A stretch of DNA of 64,000 nucleotides from Thereva unica. Taxonomy: Eukaryota; Arthropoda; Insecta; Diptera; Therevidae. Numbering within the stretch: the stretch's first letter is position 1; every line of letters starts with the position of its first letter. Location of the stretch: positions 2,024,001 to 2,088,000 of the forward strand of contig OX465281.1 in NCBI GenBank assembly GCA_949987705.1, in the 5' to 3' direction. A model generated the notes under the pieces. That model was not told the origin of the DNA, did not search any database, and worked only from the letters and a program-made list of their open reading frames with translations. Below are positions 54,956 to 64,000 of this stretch, in pieces. The translations under genes and the position numbers were made by a program.

Positions 54956-56125
54956 TTAAACGTACATTCCTTCGACGTCGCTCAATGGTGGCATCTCGGT
55001 CACAATCTGTCGAAGTTCACTGTATTCGCAGCAGAAAACTGCACCGTGCTTGATGCTGGTGTAAGACGTAGGATTCTGGATTGGATTCTTAAGCCACGAA
55101 ATGGCTTCGCACTTGCTGTTGCACAACTTTCGATTTTGCACTTCTTCCAGCGTGAGCGACGGATCATTCAGCACAGCAAAGGCGGTTGCCTTGGTGCCCT
55201 TCTTAACTGCTATCCAAATCACCTCCGGAACGGGATACTTTTCAAACGACAAGTAAATGGGCACCTTGTCCCCAGAGGCGCTATTCAACTTAACCACGCC
55301 GTGGCTTCCTTTGAAGATGTCCACATTATCCTTGATGCTGGTGATGTCCTCTTCCAGGATATCCAAATTGAAAAGATTCGATTGCTGCACGTAGTAATTC
55401 CACACTAGCTTCTTAGTAGCCACGAGCTGATCGTTCCACAAGTATTTGCTGGTGATGAACTTCGAAAACTTGTAGTCAGGAATTTTCTGCGATCCCAGAG
55501 CAAGGCGAAGTCTGCTGTTGAAGTCGTGCAGGTTGAAAGCCTTGAAGAAGTCCGTTTTGTACCGGGTATCGGGATGTGGCTTCCTAAAGAAACTCTTCTC
55601 CACTGTTGTCAACGTTGTGAACTGTTTGTCTCCTTTACGAACATGAGCGAAAAGTGTGCGTCCATCATCTGTGGAAAAACATGCCTCGCCGGTTATGTGG
55701 CCAGCATTATCGATCGGATCCACTAAACCGAACTGCACTGAAGACATTTTTTCCGGACAACCCTGGACAGGAGCGAGCACCTCCTCGATGGCTCTTAAAT
55801 CACAGCGGAAACTTTCCTCGTCTTTAGTTACCGCCTCATTATCAGCAAGGAACTTTCCATCCTCTTTGCAGGTGACCTTAAGAGTCTCGGTCCGGGAGTA
55901 GTTCCTGAAGTAGTTGGGGCCACATGACAAAATCGCAACTTTTCCCGGTGACAAAGTCACAGCCTTGTTGTCATCGATTGTTACACTTTCGAAGAGATCT
56001 CCGTTTTCCTTGTAGACCAATGGCCAGAAAATTCTCCACTGGTCCTTGTCCCCGTACGGGACCACGCAGTCCTCTCCACTTGCAATTACCACGAAAAGGG
56101 CGCACGCCCAGAACAGTTTGAACAT
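54956..56125 (-). CDS. Secreted DNA/RNA non-specific endonuclease-like protein 2, probably inactive
   Basis: A 389-residue single-exon paralogue of the gene at 52458-53591, facing it tail to tail. Residues 1-17 are a signal peptide (LFWACALFVVIASG). Shared blocks are SVQFGLVDPIDNAGHITGEA at 129-148, GRTLFAHVRKG, NVDIFKGSHGVVKL at 267-280, VPEVIWIAVKKG, AFAVLNDP, CNSKCEAISWL and FCCEYSELR. The family's catalytic RGHL region is replaced by YLWNDQLVATKK at 228-239, with no His, and the segment before LDILEEDI is short, so the metal-binding Asn is also missing. The two genes changed in the same place, so the loss predates their duplication (inference). All Cys pairs of the fold seem kept. A secreted binding or decoy role is possible but unproven. 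Confidence 0.85.
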   Translation of the reverse strand: MFKLFWACALFVVIASGEDCVVPYGDKDQWRIFWPLVYKENGDLFESVTIDDNKAVTLSPGKVAILSCGPNYFRNYSRTETLKVTCKEDGKFLADNEAVTKDEESFRCDLRAIEEVLAPVQGCPEKMSSVQFGLVDPIDNAGHITGEACFSTDDGRTLFAHVRKGDKQFTTLTTVEKSFFRKPHPDTRYKTDFFKAFNLHDFNSRLRLALGSQKIPDYKFSKFITSKYLWNDQLVATKKLVWNYYVQQSNLFNLDILEEDITSIKDNVDIFKGSHGVVKLNSASGDKVPIYLSFEKYPVPEVIWIAVKKGTKATAFAVLNDPSLTLEEVQNRKLCNSKCEAISWLKNPIQNPTSYTSIKHGAVFCCEYSELRQIVTEMPPLSDVEGMYV

Positions 56126-56148
56126 TTTTAATAGAAGTCGATTTCACC

Positions 56149-56216
56149 AACTGATCGAAGGCGACGAAGACATTCGCTTTTATTGCTTTCCAGCGCTTCA
56201 AGTGAGGCTTCTTATC
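56149..56216 (-). promoter_or_regulatory. Promoter of nuclease-like gene 2
   Basis: On the - strand a GATAAG motif (+ strand 56211-56216), a TATA-like AATAAAA (56178-56184) and an initiator TCAGTT (56149-56154, A+1 at about 56152) are in order with 32-base TATA-to-start spacing, about 27 bases before the ATG. This is the same plan as gene 1. Confidence 0.6.
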
Positions 56217-56229
56217 GCGCGGTGACTCT

Positions 56230-57671
56230 TGGGGTCAGCCTTAAATTGTTATAAACAAACCTCGATTGAGTCGCTTCAAGATTCGTCGATAGGCTTCGAG
56301 CAGCAGTCAGAATATTCTGAGAAGAGATACAAACTGAGGATTTCCCACGATAAAAGTTATAATTTCTGAGAAAAGCGCTAATTCTGCTTTGTTCCTCAGC
56401 TGGTGTTTGTTTGGTTCCTGATTCTGTTTTAGTTTTGGGGATTTTTGAAAAAAAAGTGCGTCTATTTTCGTTCGGAACTCGTAAGATCTTTGAATGCAGT
56501 TAAAACAGGAGCATTTCACTTCCAAGTTGCTTTAAGCCTTAAATGTTTAGCGGCGAGTGACCTGAACCAACCTTGACCCTCTTTTGAAAATACCAATCTG
56601 CTTGGAGTAGACTCTGCAGAATATATTAGTGTAGAGGGAAAGTTAAGAGATAACGCTCTAGTGTGATAAAGTTGTTGATTTATATGAACTGTGATGTTTC
56701 TTGCAGTCGACGGTTGTGTAATAGGTACGTCGATCAAATACAAAGTAGCGCACCAATAAACCGATAAGATAGAGAGTGGTGTATTCGTTCTTATATCATT
56801 CTTTTCTGCTCTTCTGACCAAACTATTGATACTCATTTAGCTGTTAGGGACAGGATTCAACGTTTCCTGAACGTTTCCGCTCGTCAATCAAGGCAGCAAC
56901 CTTTACTACTCTACTTTACGGTTATGTTTGATGACTATTGCAGGTGTAAGTGTACCCCTTGTCAGTCATAAAGTATGTACCAAAGCTAGCAGAACGCAAC
57001 GCTACAGAATACTCATCGCTGGACTACAAGAACTAAGTAAAGGAGTTCTCTCCAAGGCTTCTGACTTTCCAGTCCTTGGTTATAGTGCTTAGTAGTAGGG
57101 AGAAGTAGATTGCCACTTTTCCTACTACGCCTAGCTCCAGGGTGATTCTGTTCCTTAAGGGACTTCTGACGCTTTGGTGTTAAGCTGCCGGATTGCAAAG
57201 TATGCTCGCTGATAACCTGCGTCGCCCACCTTATTGAGGCTTGTTTCCTCTCTGTGATTTCTCGAATCGAGCATGGATTCAGCGTTGTTCTTGGTACTTC
57301 ACCCTTGCTGGTGAAGCGCCTTTAGAGCTGGAAGGTACGATTGTTTTGTTAGCCTCTTTTGAGGCACTGGGGATCTGCACGAATGCAGTTGCGGGGCCTG
57401 ATTCTATCGAAGCAACTGGTTTAAAGGGATTGGGGGCTTCCGATTAGAGTCTAAGGCCCCCTTTTTCCCATTACCAACCTGACTGTCTTTAAAAACAGCA
57501 GGTTTGCCTTCTTGAGCAGTTTTTTATTTTTTGTGTTTTTCCATAAAAGGTCCTGGGTAGTGCGGAAAAAGAGTCCATCCTGCCAGAGCCGACACTTATA
57601 TAATCCGGAGAGAACCGTTCTTTAACCACCATTGGCCACGCATCCATCAGCACGGTCAACACCTTGGCTTA
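56230..57671. other. No supported gene; LINE-like traces on - strand
   Basis: On the - strand at 57.29-57.43 kb, PVASIESGPATAFVQIP and SASKEANKTIVPSSSKGA read like the Ser/Pro-rich start of a LINE ORF1, but no zinc knuckles follow. The rest has no recognisable feature. Confidence 0.3.
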
Positions 57672-57688
57672 AAAAAGCATGTTTTATG
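57672..57688. repeat. Target-site duplication, left copy
   Basis: AAAAAGCATGTTTTATG, identical to 60712-60728, directly next to the (GTT)n, which is the (CAA)n tail on the - strand. Confidence 0.95.
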
Positions 57689-60600
57689 TTGTTGTTGTTG
57701 TTGTATTATTAATTTTACTAGCATAAGACTAGTGGACCACAAAGGTCTCTTACTGGTCCCAGCCTTGCGACTATATCGACCATGAATCAATGATATAATT
57801 TTTAAAACAGTTGATATAGGTTGTCTGTGTAGTCAAAGTTAGATGAGGTCTAATCAGGCTTTAAAGGATTAATCAATAATAAAATATAACCTAGATGTAT
57901 TAAAGATGTCACCTTTACTGCCATTTAGTAGATTAAATCCTCAACATTCAGTGGACACAAAAAGATAGTTAAATGAAAGGTTACATGGATTAGTAAGCTC
58001 TAACAGACTAGGAAAGATAAATTCTAGTGTATATCGAGCTAATGCTGGAACAATGATAAACAAAGAAAATTTTTTCCATTGATTGGGATGTTGGTGTGAC
58101 ACGTAGACACCCATACCGACTCAGGTTCAGGGATAAAATAAAAATAGACACTTAAGATATAAAGGTAGATTGTACTGGACGTACCCACTTGAAACTGTAA
58201 GATATGAAAACAGATCAATATAGACAATCTATTTACTTAGATTAGAAGACTTATTGCTGGGAATTGACTTCACTCAGAGGAGAGTCCTATGGAGTGAAAA
58301 CCTAAAGGGCTGATGTGTTAATCCTTTTTTAGAGTCGAGAACCAATAATTGGTTGTACCTGAACTCGTTTCCCTTATTAATGGAGGTTGTAAGGACCTAT
58401 ATTTTTCGAGGCCAGTATTATCTTGGAGTATCCTTGAGGAGATCCTAGAACTGATCGATTCACAATCCGAGTCCTCAATGAGAGGATCTATATTTCCCTT
58501 TACTGCGACATCAGCCACTGAAGATTTCTTCTTAGGCCTTTTTTTCCACATTTTAGGCCTCTTCGGAGATTTTTTACCTTTGTTTTCTTTAGCATGTAAC
58601 AGGTTATTTATATCTAAACCCACACCCCGTGCTTGCGATTCCCCAGAACGTGTAGGGCTTATACCGTTTTCAGTCCCTTTCTTACGATATTGAGCATTGA
58701 GAAGTCTATTCTTTGCCTTGTAGATCCTAAGCGCGTCCGATCTTGCATAGTTGCCCCTTCGCATTATTGTTACTAATTCCTTTTCTTTAAGCCACACGGG
58801 GCACACTTTCTCAAATGCTCCATGGTTTCCTTTGCAATTTGCACATTTAGCGGGTTTGACGCAATTTCTTCTTTCTTCACAATTTTGCGTTCCGCACTTA
58901 CCACAGATCGTCCATTTGGATCTGCATTCCTTGCTGAGGTGGCCAAACCTCTGACATCTGAAACACCTTAAAGGGGGGGAGACAAATTTGTTCGTTTTGA
59001 GACTCGAGTAATATAGTTTAATTTTTTCTGGGATCTTGTCTCCACTTACATAAATTTTTTTTTTATTCACCTCTTTAGTGACCACCATCCCTTCAGAAAA
59101 GGTTTTCCACTTTAATCTGAAGCACCTTCTGAAATTGATTGAGGGATTGCATAATCTTAAAGCCTCAATCAGTTCCTCTTCACTCAGTCCTAAATCCACT
59201 CCATGAACAATAAAGGGAGTGGCTACTAGACCCAGCGGAATGTATGCTCTGAAAGTTGAGTCTACGGGGCACTTATTAATGAAATTATTTGCATTTTCTG
59301 CAGAGTCAAAGATGAGTTTACATTTATGTTTTGCAGTATAGGGAATTGAAAGTACACCCTTTGTGGTTGATAATAAGAATCTTCCCAAGGAAAGAGGGTT
59401 CAGGCTTTTGTTCTCCCTTGAATCAGGGTTGATATGCCGGACTATAACTGTGAAGGGGCCAGCATCGTTTTTGTTGTATTCAACTGGGATATTATTGGTA
59501 GAAATAGATGGATTGTTTGGTAAAATCCGTGAAGCTTCAGCTAAATTTTGTTGAGTGTTCCCTATCGTAGCTGATGAGTCTTGAGATGACAAGGTTGGAG
59601 ATCTGCCCAGAGTATCACTTTTACACTTCAAAGATGCGCCTACCTTCTCTGTTCCTTTTAGGTTTTTTTTTACAGGAACTACAGCTTTGGGCTGCACCAT
59701 AGGTCTTAATTCAGGGACTACCTTAATTATGCTTGGTGGTGCGCCTTTTTTGTTAATTAACCTAGCTGACGTTCTTTTAGTGACACTTATTTTTTCCTTT
59801 CGAATTTCCCCGGGTATAAGAGGAGAATTTTTCTTATCCATTTTAATAAGTAAAGGGAGTAACGGTTGGATGGGTGTGAAGATTGAAGACCCAAAACTGG
59901 AGGCAAGTGGTTGGTTAGAGTAAAAAATCGAAGTACCCAACGGAATTCTATTGAAATTATGAAATTTTATATGAAACTAAAGCTAAATTTCAATTTAATA
60001 TCGAACTAAAACTGCCACTGTCTAACAAAAGTTTAAAAGTCACTAAAACATTAACTTGTCACAAGGTGAGACGGTAATTTCATCTTATATCTAAAAAAGA
60101 AGAAAGGAAAACAAGAAACAAGCAATGGAAAAAATTTTCTATTCTTAGGTAAAATAACGGGATTTGAAGAATGCCGCTATGCCAGGATCCAGTAAATTAC
60201 ACCGTAATGTTAAATTTTTTCAAACAATGTATTGGTAACAAAATAGCGGGACTCACTAACCACATGGATCACTAAAGTTTCTAAAAAAAAATTTCCAAAA
60301 AAGGCAGTAAAGGTGGCCAGGTGCTTTGAAAATATCAAAGGAAACTGAAAAATTTACACTAGAAAATCTAAAAAAAAAAAAAAAGAAAGCACCTAAAGAA
60401 GAAAAATTTTGTATGCAATAAAAAGAAAAAATTTAAAAAGCTTATCACAAAAGCACATGTAAAACGAGAATGTAAGAACTTAAAACACTCGACTGAATAA
60501 CCTTCTTTTACAACTAATTTAACAAACAAAAATCAATAAATAATTAATAAATAATAAAAAACCAGAAATAAAAAACAAACTTAATTTTAAAAAGAAACAC

Positions 60601-60711
60601 TTCGTCTATAGAGCACTGAACTGTAAAAACACTTTAAGAAGAAAAAAAGGAAAAAGCACTGATTAGCCTATCCACTAACGTGTGACCAAGTCGGCGTCCA
60701 AAGAGGGAATG
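57689..60711 (-). mobile_element. ORF1-only (Gag-only) non-LTR retrotransposon
   Basis: A 3.0 kb insertion on the - strand flanked by a perfect 17-bp direct repeat AAAAAGCATGTTTTATG (57672-57688 and 60712-60728), a target-primed duplication. The 5' end reads CATTCCCTCTTTGG and begins a roughly 770-base 5' leader. Then come a 540-codon ORF1 and about 630 bases of non-coding sequence ending in AATAATA plus (CAA)n. No endonuclease or RT motif is present between the ORF1 stop and the tail, so ORF2 is absent rather than truncated at the 5' side. The perfect duplication and open frame mean a recent jump driven in trans. It recalls Gag-only elements such as HeT-A in plan only. Confidence 0.85.
58318..59940 (-). 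CDS. LINE ORF1 (Gag-like) nucleic-acid-binding protein
   Basis: An open frame of 540 codons from the upstream ATG. The internal Met34 (59841, MDKKNSPLIPGEIRKE) may be the true start, because the first 33 residues are hydrophobic and Ser/Pro-rich. Residues about 160-320 form the RRM-like/pre-knuckle region found in I/Jockey-type ORF1 proteins (FTVIVRHINPDSRENK, FIVHGVDLGLSEEELIEALR). Three zinc knuckles follow from C326: CFRCQRFGHLSKEC, a CGKCGTQNCEERRNC-type second, and CANCKGNHGAFEKVC. The C-terminus is Lys-rich (SPKRPKMWKKRPKKKS), suggesting RNA binding and nuclear entry. ORF1 normally coats its RNA and works with an ORF2 enzyme that is missing here. The frame has no damage, which suggests selection or youth. 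Confidence 0.9.
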   Translation of the reverse strand: MGTSIFYSNQPLASSFGSSIFTPIQPLLPLLIKMDKKNSPLIPGEIRKEKISVTKRTSARLINKKGAPPSIIKVVPELRPMVQPKAVVPVKKNLKGTEKVGASLKCKSDTLGRSPTLSSQDSSATIGNTQQNLAEASRILPNNPSISTNNIPVEYNKNDAGPFTVIVRHINPDSRENKSLNPLSLGRFLLSTTKGVLSIPYTAKHKCKLIFDSAENANNFINKCPVDSTFRAYIPLGLVATPFIVHGVDLGLSEEELIEALRLCNPSINFRRCFRLKWKTFSEGMVVTKEVNKKKIYVSGDKIPEKIKLYYSSLKTNKFVSPPLRCFRCQRFGHLSKECRSKWTICGKCGTQNCEERRNCVKPAKCANCKGNHGAFEKVCPVWLKEKELVTIMRRGNYARSDALRIYKAKNRLLNAQYRKKGTENGISPTRSGESQARGVGLDINNLLHAKENKGKKSPKRPKMWKKRPKKKSSVADVAVKGNIDPLIEDSDCESISSRISSRILQDNTGLEKYRSLQPPLIRETSSGTTNYWFSTLKKD

Positions 60712-60728
60712 AAAAAGCATGTTTTATG
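60712..60728. repeat. Target-site duplication, right copy
   Basis: AAAAAGCATGTTTTATG, identical to 57672-57688, directly before the element's 5' end on the - strand. Confidence 0.95.
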
Positions 60729-61285
60729 ATTTCTATTTCGAAATTGAATTAAATTTTTTTATTAATCTAAACTGTCACTTCGTTCCGCCTTTTGCACGAA
60801 ATGCGTCTTCACTGCACATTTATCTTAGGCCAAAACCTAATAATCGCTTCCACCTAGTGACCGATCCCAGACAACACCATTTCAATTCGCTAAATTCACA
60901 ATCAATCAACTTAAACGTCACTGCAAAAGCTCTCTAGCAAAGTGTTTACTTTTTAAGATTTCATTTTACATTTACGGGGAAAATTATTCATATCTATTAA
61001 ATTAGTGGATATAAGATAAAAATACAGCCACGAAGTGAAATTCGTAACCGATTAGGGCTTCGCTGGCCGCAATTTATTAACAAATGTGACTTGCAGTCGC
61101 AACTCGCCAGTGGGGAACTGTCATTGTGACAGTGGAGTTATGTCGGCGGTGTTTCTTGTTTTTATTTTGGATACTGGCGGTTCTTTTATAATTTTGCCTT
61201 TAAATCAACTAAAAGTGGAAAATATCAGATAATTATTTTGAAGTAAAAACGATTCAGTGAACGTCTCTCTCAGTTACGTTGTGTA
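60729..61285. other. No supported gene; possible promoter of the next small ORF
   Basis: GC content rises around 61.03-61.16 kb, with CATTGTGACAGTGGAG-like sequence before the ATG at 61286. No clear core promoter. Confidence 0.3.
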
Positions 61286-61456
61286 ATGACGCGAAAATAC
61301 GAAGTAAATCGTCCTAATGAATACGAAGGCCTTCTTGGAGGGAGTAAGTACGCCCGGAGAAAATCCAGTTTTTTACACCTTAATGCTTTTCTTTTTTGAA
61401 ATTGTACAATTTTACCAATTACTTTAGCCGTTAAGAGTTTCCAAGGGTGCTTCTGA
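61286..61456 (+). CDS. Possible two-exon small ORF, 28 residues
   Basis: The ATG at 61286 opens MTRKYEVNRPNEYEGLLGG. It is followed by a very good donor GTAAGT at 61344, a pyrimidine-rich stretch and a TTTAG acceptor ending at 61427. Joined, the frame continues TVKSFQGCF and stops at 61454-61456. The splice signals are good but the peptide matches nothing I know, and exon 2 could be longer through another acceptor. Exons as read: 61286-61343 and 61428-61456. Confidence 0.25.
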
Positions 61457-61737
61457 TTGGAGCAAGACGGTGCAGAAAAGGTGAAAAGAACCAGTCGTAG
61501 GAACAGTGACAGGGCGGTGTTCTGGGCGTCTTTGCCCCACCGCCTTTTTTGCTTATCAACAAGTGATAATGCAAGAAATTTCAATGTTTTCCCATTTCAC
61601 TAGTACTTGCTAAGCTGCCTATACTTTGCCGCGGTCGAGCATTGTATACGAATTTGGGCGATTCTTGTTCTCGCCTTTATTCAGCGCCGCATTACCGCCA
61701 CGTCTGGCCATAAGGCAGGCCGCTTAGGTCCGCTTAT

Positions 61738-62121
61738 TTACAATATTAATATTGATTTTTTCCTCAACGAATTATTTGTCATGCTAGTCACATCGAAATT
61801 TCCGGCTGCAGCATGTGCCTTGAATAATGATTGACGAAAATAGTCCCGTTGTTGCAACATAGTCGAAGGGAACTGATTAAAAACTGTCGTCACTTCACTT
61901 GCGTAATGACCATTCTTCGTCGCCGTTTCATTCCTAAACATTTGCTCATGGCAGAAGTCTCTAGTTTCGATGATTTCATATTTTGATCTGCCAACGATGA
62001 CGCCGTGGGGGCTGCTCATGAAAGGATGATCTATTTTCGATGTGAAATATATTTCTGACTGCATGCATGTGCACGAAGCGGAAAACCGATACTTTATTTC
62101 CAAAGACACTTTTTTCTCCAA
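61738..62121 (-). CDS. Orphan open frame, about 127 residues
   Basis: The frame reads VIVGRSKYEIIETRDFCHEQ, NETATKNGHYASEVTTVFNQ and LFKAHAAAGNFDVTSM before the stop, with balanced, non-repetitive composition. There is no in-frame ATG at the 5' limit that I can support (the frame opens at a TTG), so if real it is an exon or a broken gene. No domain or signal peptide is recognised. Confidence 0.25.
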   Translation of the reverse strand: MEKKVSLEIKYRFSASCTCMQSEIYFTSKIDHPFMSSPHGVIVGRSKYEIIETRDFCHEQMFRNETATKNGHYASEVTTVFNQFPSTMLQQRDYFRQSLFKAHAAAGNFDVTSMTNNSLRKKSILIL

Positions 62122-64000
62122 GTTTATTGCAGCATGTCTGTGGATCTTATGTTAATCTGCGGTGGATCTAGCCAGCAGTCTGATAGCGGTTCGGTGAGGC
62201 TGGCTAAGTGTGTCAGCAATATCGGAGGAAAGTGGAAAGTCGAGCTATAAAAATTCCTCAATTTTACGAATAAGTTTAAAGTTTGCGTTCGTTCCGTGTG
62301 AAGATGTGCGGTGAGTGGAAAATGTGGAAAATCCTAGTCTATCGTTCAAGAAAATGCGTTCAAATACAAAAAGAAACTTTTCAATCTTTACTGTTCCTTT
62401 ATGTCTATTGTGAAATGACATCTAGCGACAATACGAGTATGATCGAACGTTTCAAGGACAGATGACGCCATCTATAAGATTTAAGAAAAAACGAAAGTGC
62501 TAGCTGTTTTTGCTCATTCATCTGGATCGTATTTTAAAGAATCTATAGTCTGCAGCCCTTTAATTGTTAATAAAAAATTATTGACGGTTAGGGTGGTCGA
62601 AAAGAGTTGTGAATCAATTTTATCAAAAACATGAACTTAGGAGTGGAACAAAAACGGCCAAGGATGGTTGAGATTGCCGAGGACATTCCTCGACCTCTTC
62701 AATCTGTAAAAACATCGAAAATCGCAGTTCCTACTTAAAAGAAAACGTTCGTGACCTTAGCATCTCTCACGAGTTTGTTTGGTTCATTTTGGTTGGATAT
62801 TTTGGACATGAGATCCGTTGTCGCATGGATTGCTCAATTTTTCTTCCAAAGCAGTACCAGGTCTCAGAGCAGGTCTCTTTAGAAAGACCGGATCGCCCAA
62901 GTCAACAATTCAAATAATAATTAGTTGAGCTTGTACAGGACATTACCAAAAGATTGAATGTAAATGTCCTCAGATAAAAGTTTTGTAGACTCCTCTTAAA
63001 ATATCCTTTAGGGTCTACACGACACAACCAATAATGAAGAGATATTAAGTGATGGATGAGCCGTTAGATTCACACGTCCAATTGAAACAAAGGAAGTTGG
63101 AGGGTTTATTAGAAATGGGATTGTACTTCGTTTTGGAGGCGCTAAATTCTCCATGATTCCTGCGTCCCCAATCAAGAATAAGAGATCCTTGTTGATAGAT
63201 TTGGACATGAGTTCGACCTGTACTTGTCGATAAAATTGGCAGCAGTTCATGAGCTAAAAGACAAGCAGCCTTATTCTCGTTGTGGAGTGACGTGACAGAT
63301 GTGTCACTTCGACTTTAAATTGGTATTCTCATTGTCAATCTAACAGATTTCTGGCAAACAAATCGACTAAACTCGAATTTAATTGTCGCAAGGTGGCGTG
63401 TGATGCGACATTTTCCTCGATACGCGTGAAGGCATCGATAGTTTCATTCCACCGGCTCCCTCGTAGTCACATCAATCGCCAACGAGAATACCACTCAATA
63501 TCTAGCATGTGCTTCTCTTATATTGTCGAAGATGTAGGAGTAACGCAGAATACCATCATCGGCGAAGCTGTTAAGTAGGTTGAAAGGGGTTGAGAACGAT
63601 TACAACGAAACAGAACGCCATCGCTGAAAAACGAAACTAAATAGAATAGCAACGCGTAGCGGCACATAGATATAAAAGGCCAGTACTTGCCTGCGGAGGA
63701 CTGTTGTAATCAGACAGTGAATGAGTTGATTCCTCTGCCTGATGACTTGGCAGACCCATAGGAGAGTTTATCCAATGGTATACAGACAAACCAATAAAAC
63801 AACAAACCACAGTAGACTTAATCCGCTGGTACACCGACAAATATAGATAAAGACTATCACTAACCAAACGAGTTATCATGAGAGCGTTGATCCAGAGGTA
63901 ACCCATAAAACCTGACTTCCTCTGCTTGCTCTCCCCTCCGCTCGATAATTGTATTCCCGACGTTGGAATTTATAAAATTTATAAAAAAAAATCGGTGATC
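62122..64000. other. No supported gene
   Basis: Several short frames (62283-62465 +, 63008-63250 -, 63637-63906 -) show no domain. The 63008-63250 frame (DAGIMENLAPPKRSTIPFLI) has protein-like composition and might be a relic exon. No element ends found. Confidence 0.3.

Noticed and set aside
54944..55408. 154-codon + strand frame, and similar + frames up to 56121
   Set aside because: They lie antisense within the well-supported nuclease-like gene on the - strand and show no domain.
1..64000. tRNA or rRNA genes
   Set aside because: No cloverleaf-forming sequence or rRNA block was recognised by eye. The only tRNA-like match is the retrotransposon primer site. A covariance-model scan was not possible.

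Overview
The window is insect nuclear DNA, most likely from a fly. It holds the 3' half of an ecdysone receptor gene (EcR) on the + strand. Four coding exons carry both zinc fingers of the DNA-binding domain and the whole ligand-binding domain, with AG/GT splice sites and flanking introns. The receptor ends in a short F domain of about 35 residues. Drosophila EcR has an F domain of well over 200 residues, so this points away from Drosophila and perhaps to a lower brachyceran such as a soldier fly. That species guess is inference. The 5' isoform exons lie to the left, outside the window.

Layout. 1-5.5 kb: upstream intron with a decayed LINE. 5.5-10.5 kb: EcR exons, with a 3.4 kb last intron containing LINE relics. 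10.5-37.8 kb: very AT-rich sequence with A-rich and T-rich blocks, partly EcR 3' UTR. It is broken up by non-autonomous DNA transposons (a hAT-type element with 8-bp target duplication, many short palindromic MITEs, a foldback element with a 320-bp hairpin of 28-bp units) and by at least six dead LINE fragments on both strands. 37.8-46.1 kb: an intact, apparently very young BEL/Pao LTR retrotransposon on the - strand, with identical 384-bp LTRs and one uninterrupted 2480-residue Gag-Pol-Env reading frame. 46-52 kb: A-rich DNA, a repeated family, a MITE, coding-like segments of an unidentified - strand gene, and a PIF/Harbinger-type MITE nested inside a foldback element. 52.4-56.2 kb: two convergent single-exon genes for secreted proteins of the insect DNA/RNA non-specific endonuclease family. 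Both seem to lack the catalytic RGH motif. 57.7-60.7 kb: a complete-looking LINE insertion with a perfect 17-bp target duplication and a (CAA)n tail that encodes only ORF1 (Gag) and no reverse transcriptase. 60.7-64 kb: mostly unassigned, with a possible tiny two-exon gene and an orphan ORF.

How the parts relate. The host genes with strong support are EcR and the nuclease-like pair. The pair share a promoter plan (GATA motif, initiator, TATA-like box at about -32 in at least one) and a secretion signal, which suggests a tandem-inverted duplication expressed in a secretory tissue such as gut or salivary gland (inference). Almost everything else is transposable element strata. The most notable are the Gag-only LINE, the fresh env-bearing BEL element, and the nested inverted-repeat elements, whose empty sites can be read from their own opposite arms.

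Limits: everything was read by eye and no database search was run. Boundaries of decayed LINEs are approximate, and AT-rich blocks cannot be divided between UTR and intergenic DNA without transcript data.
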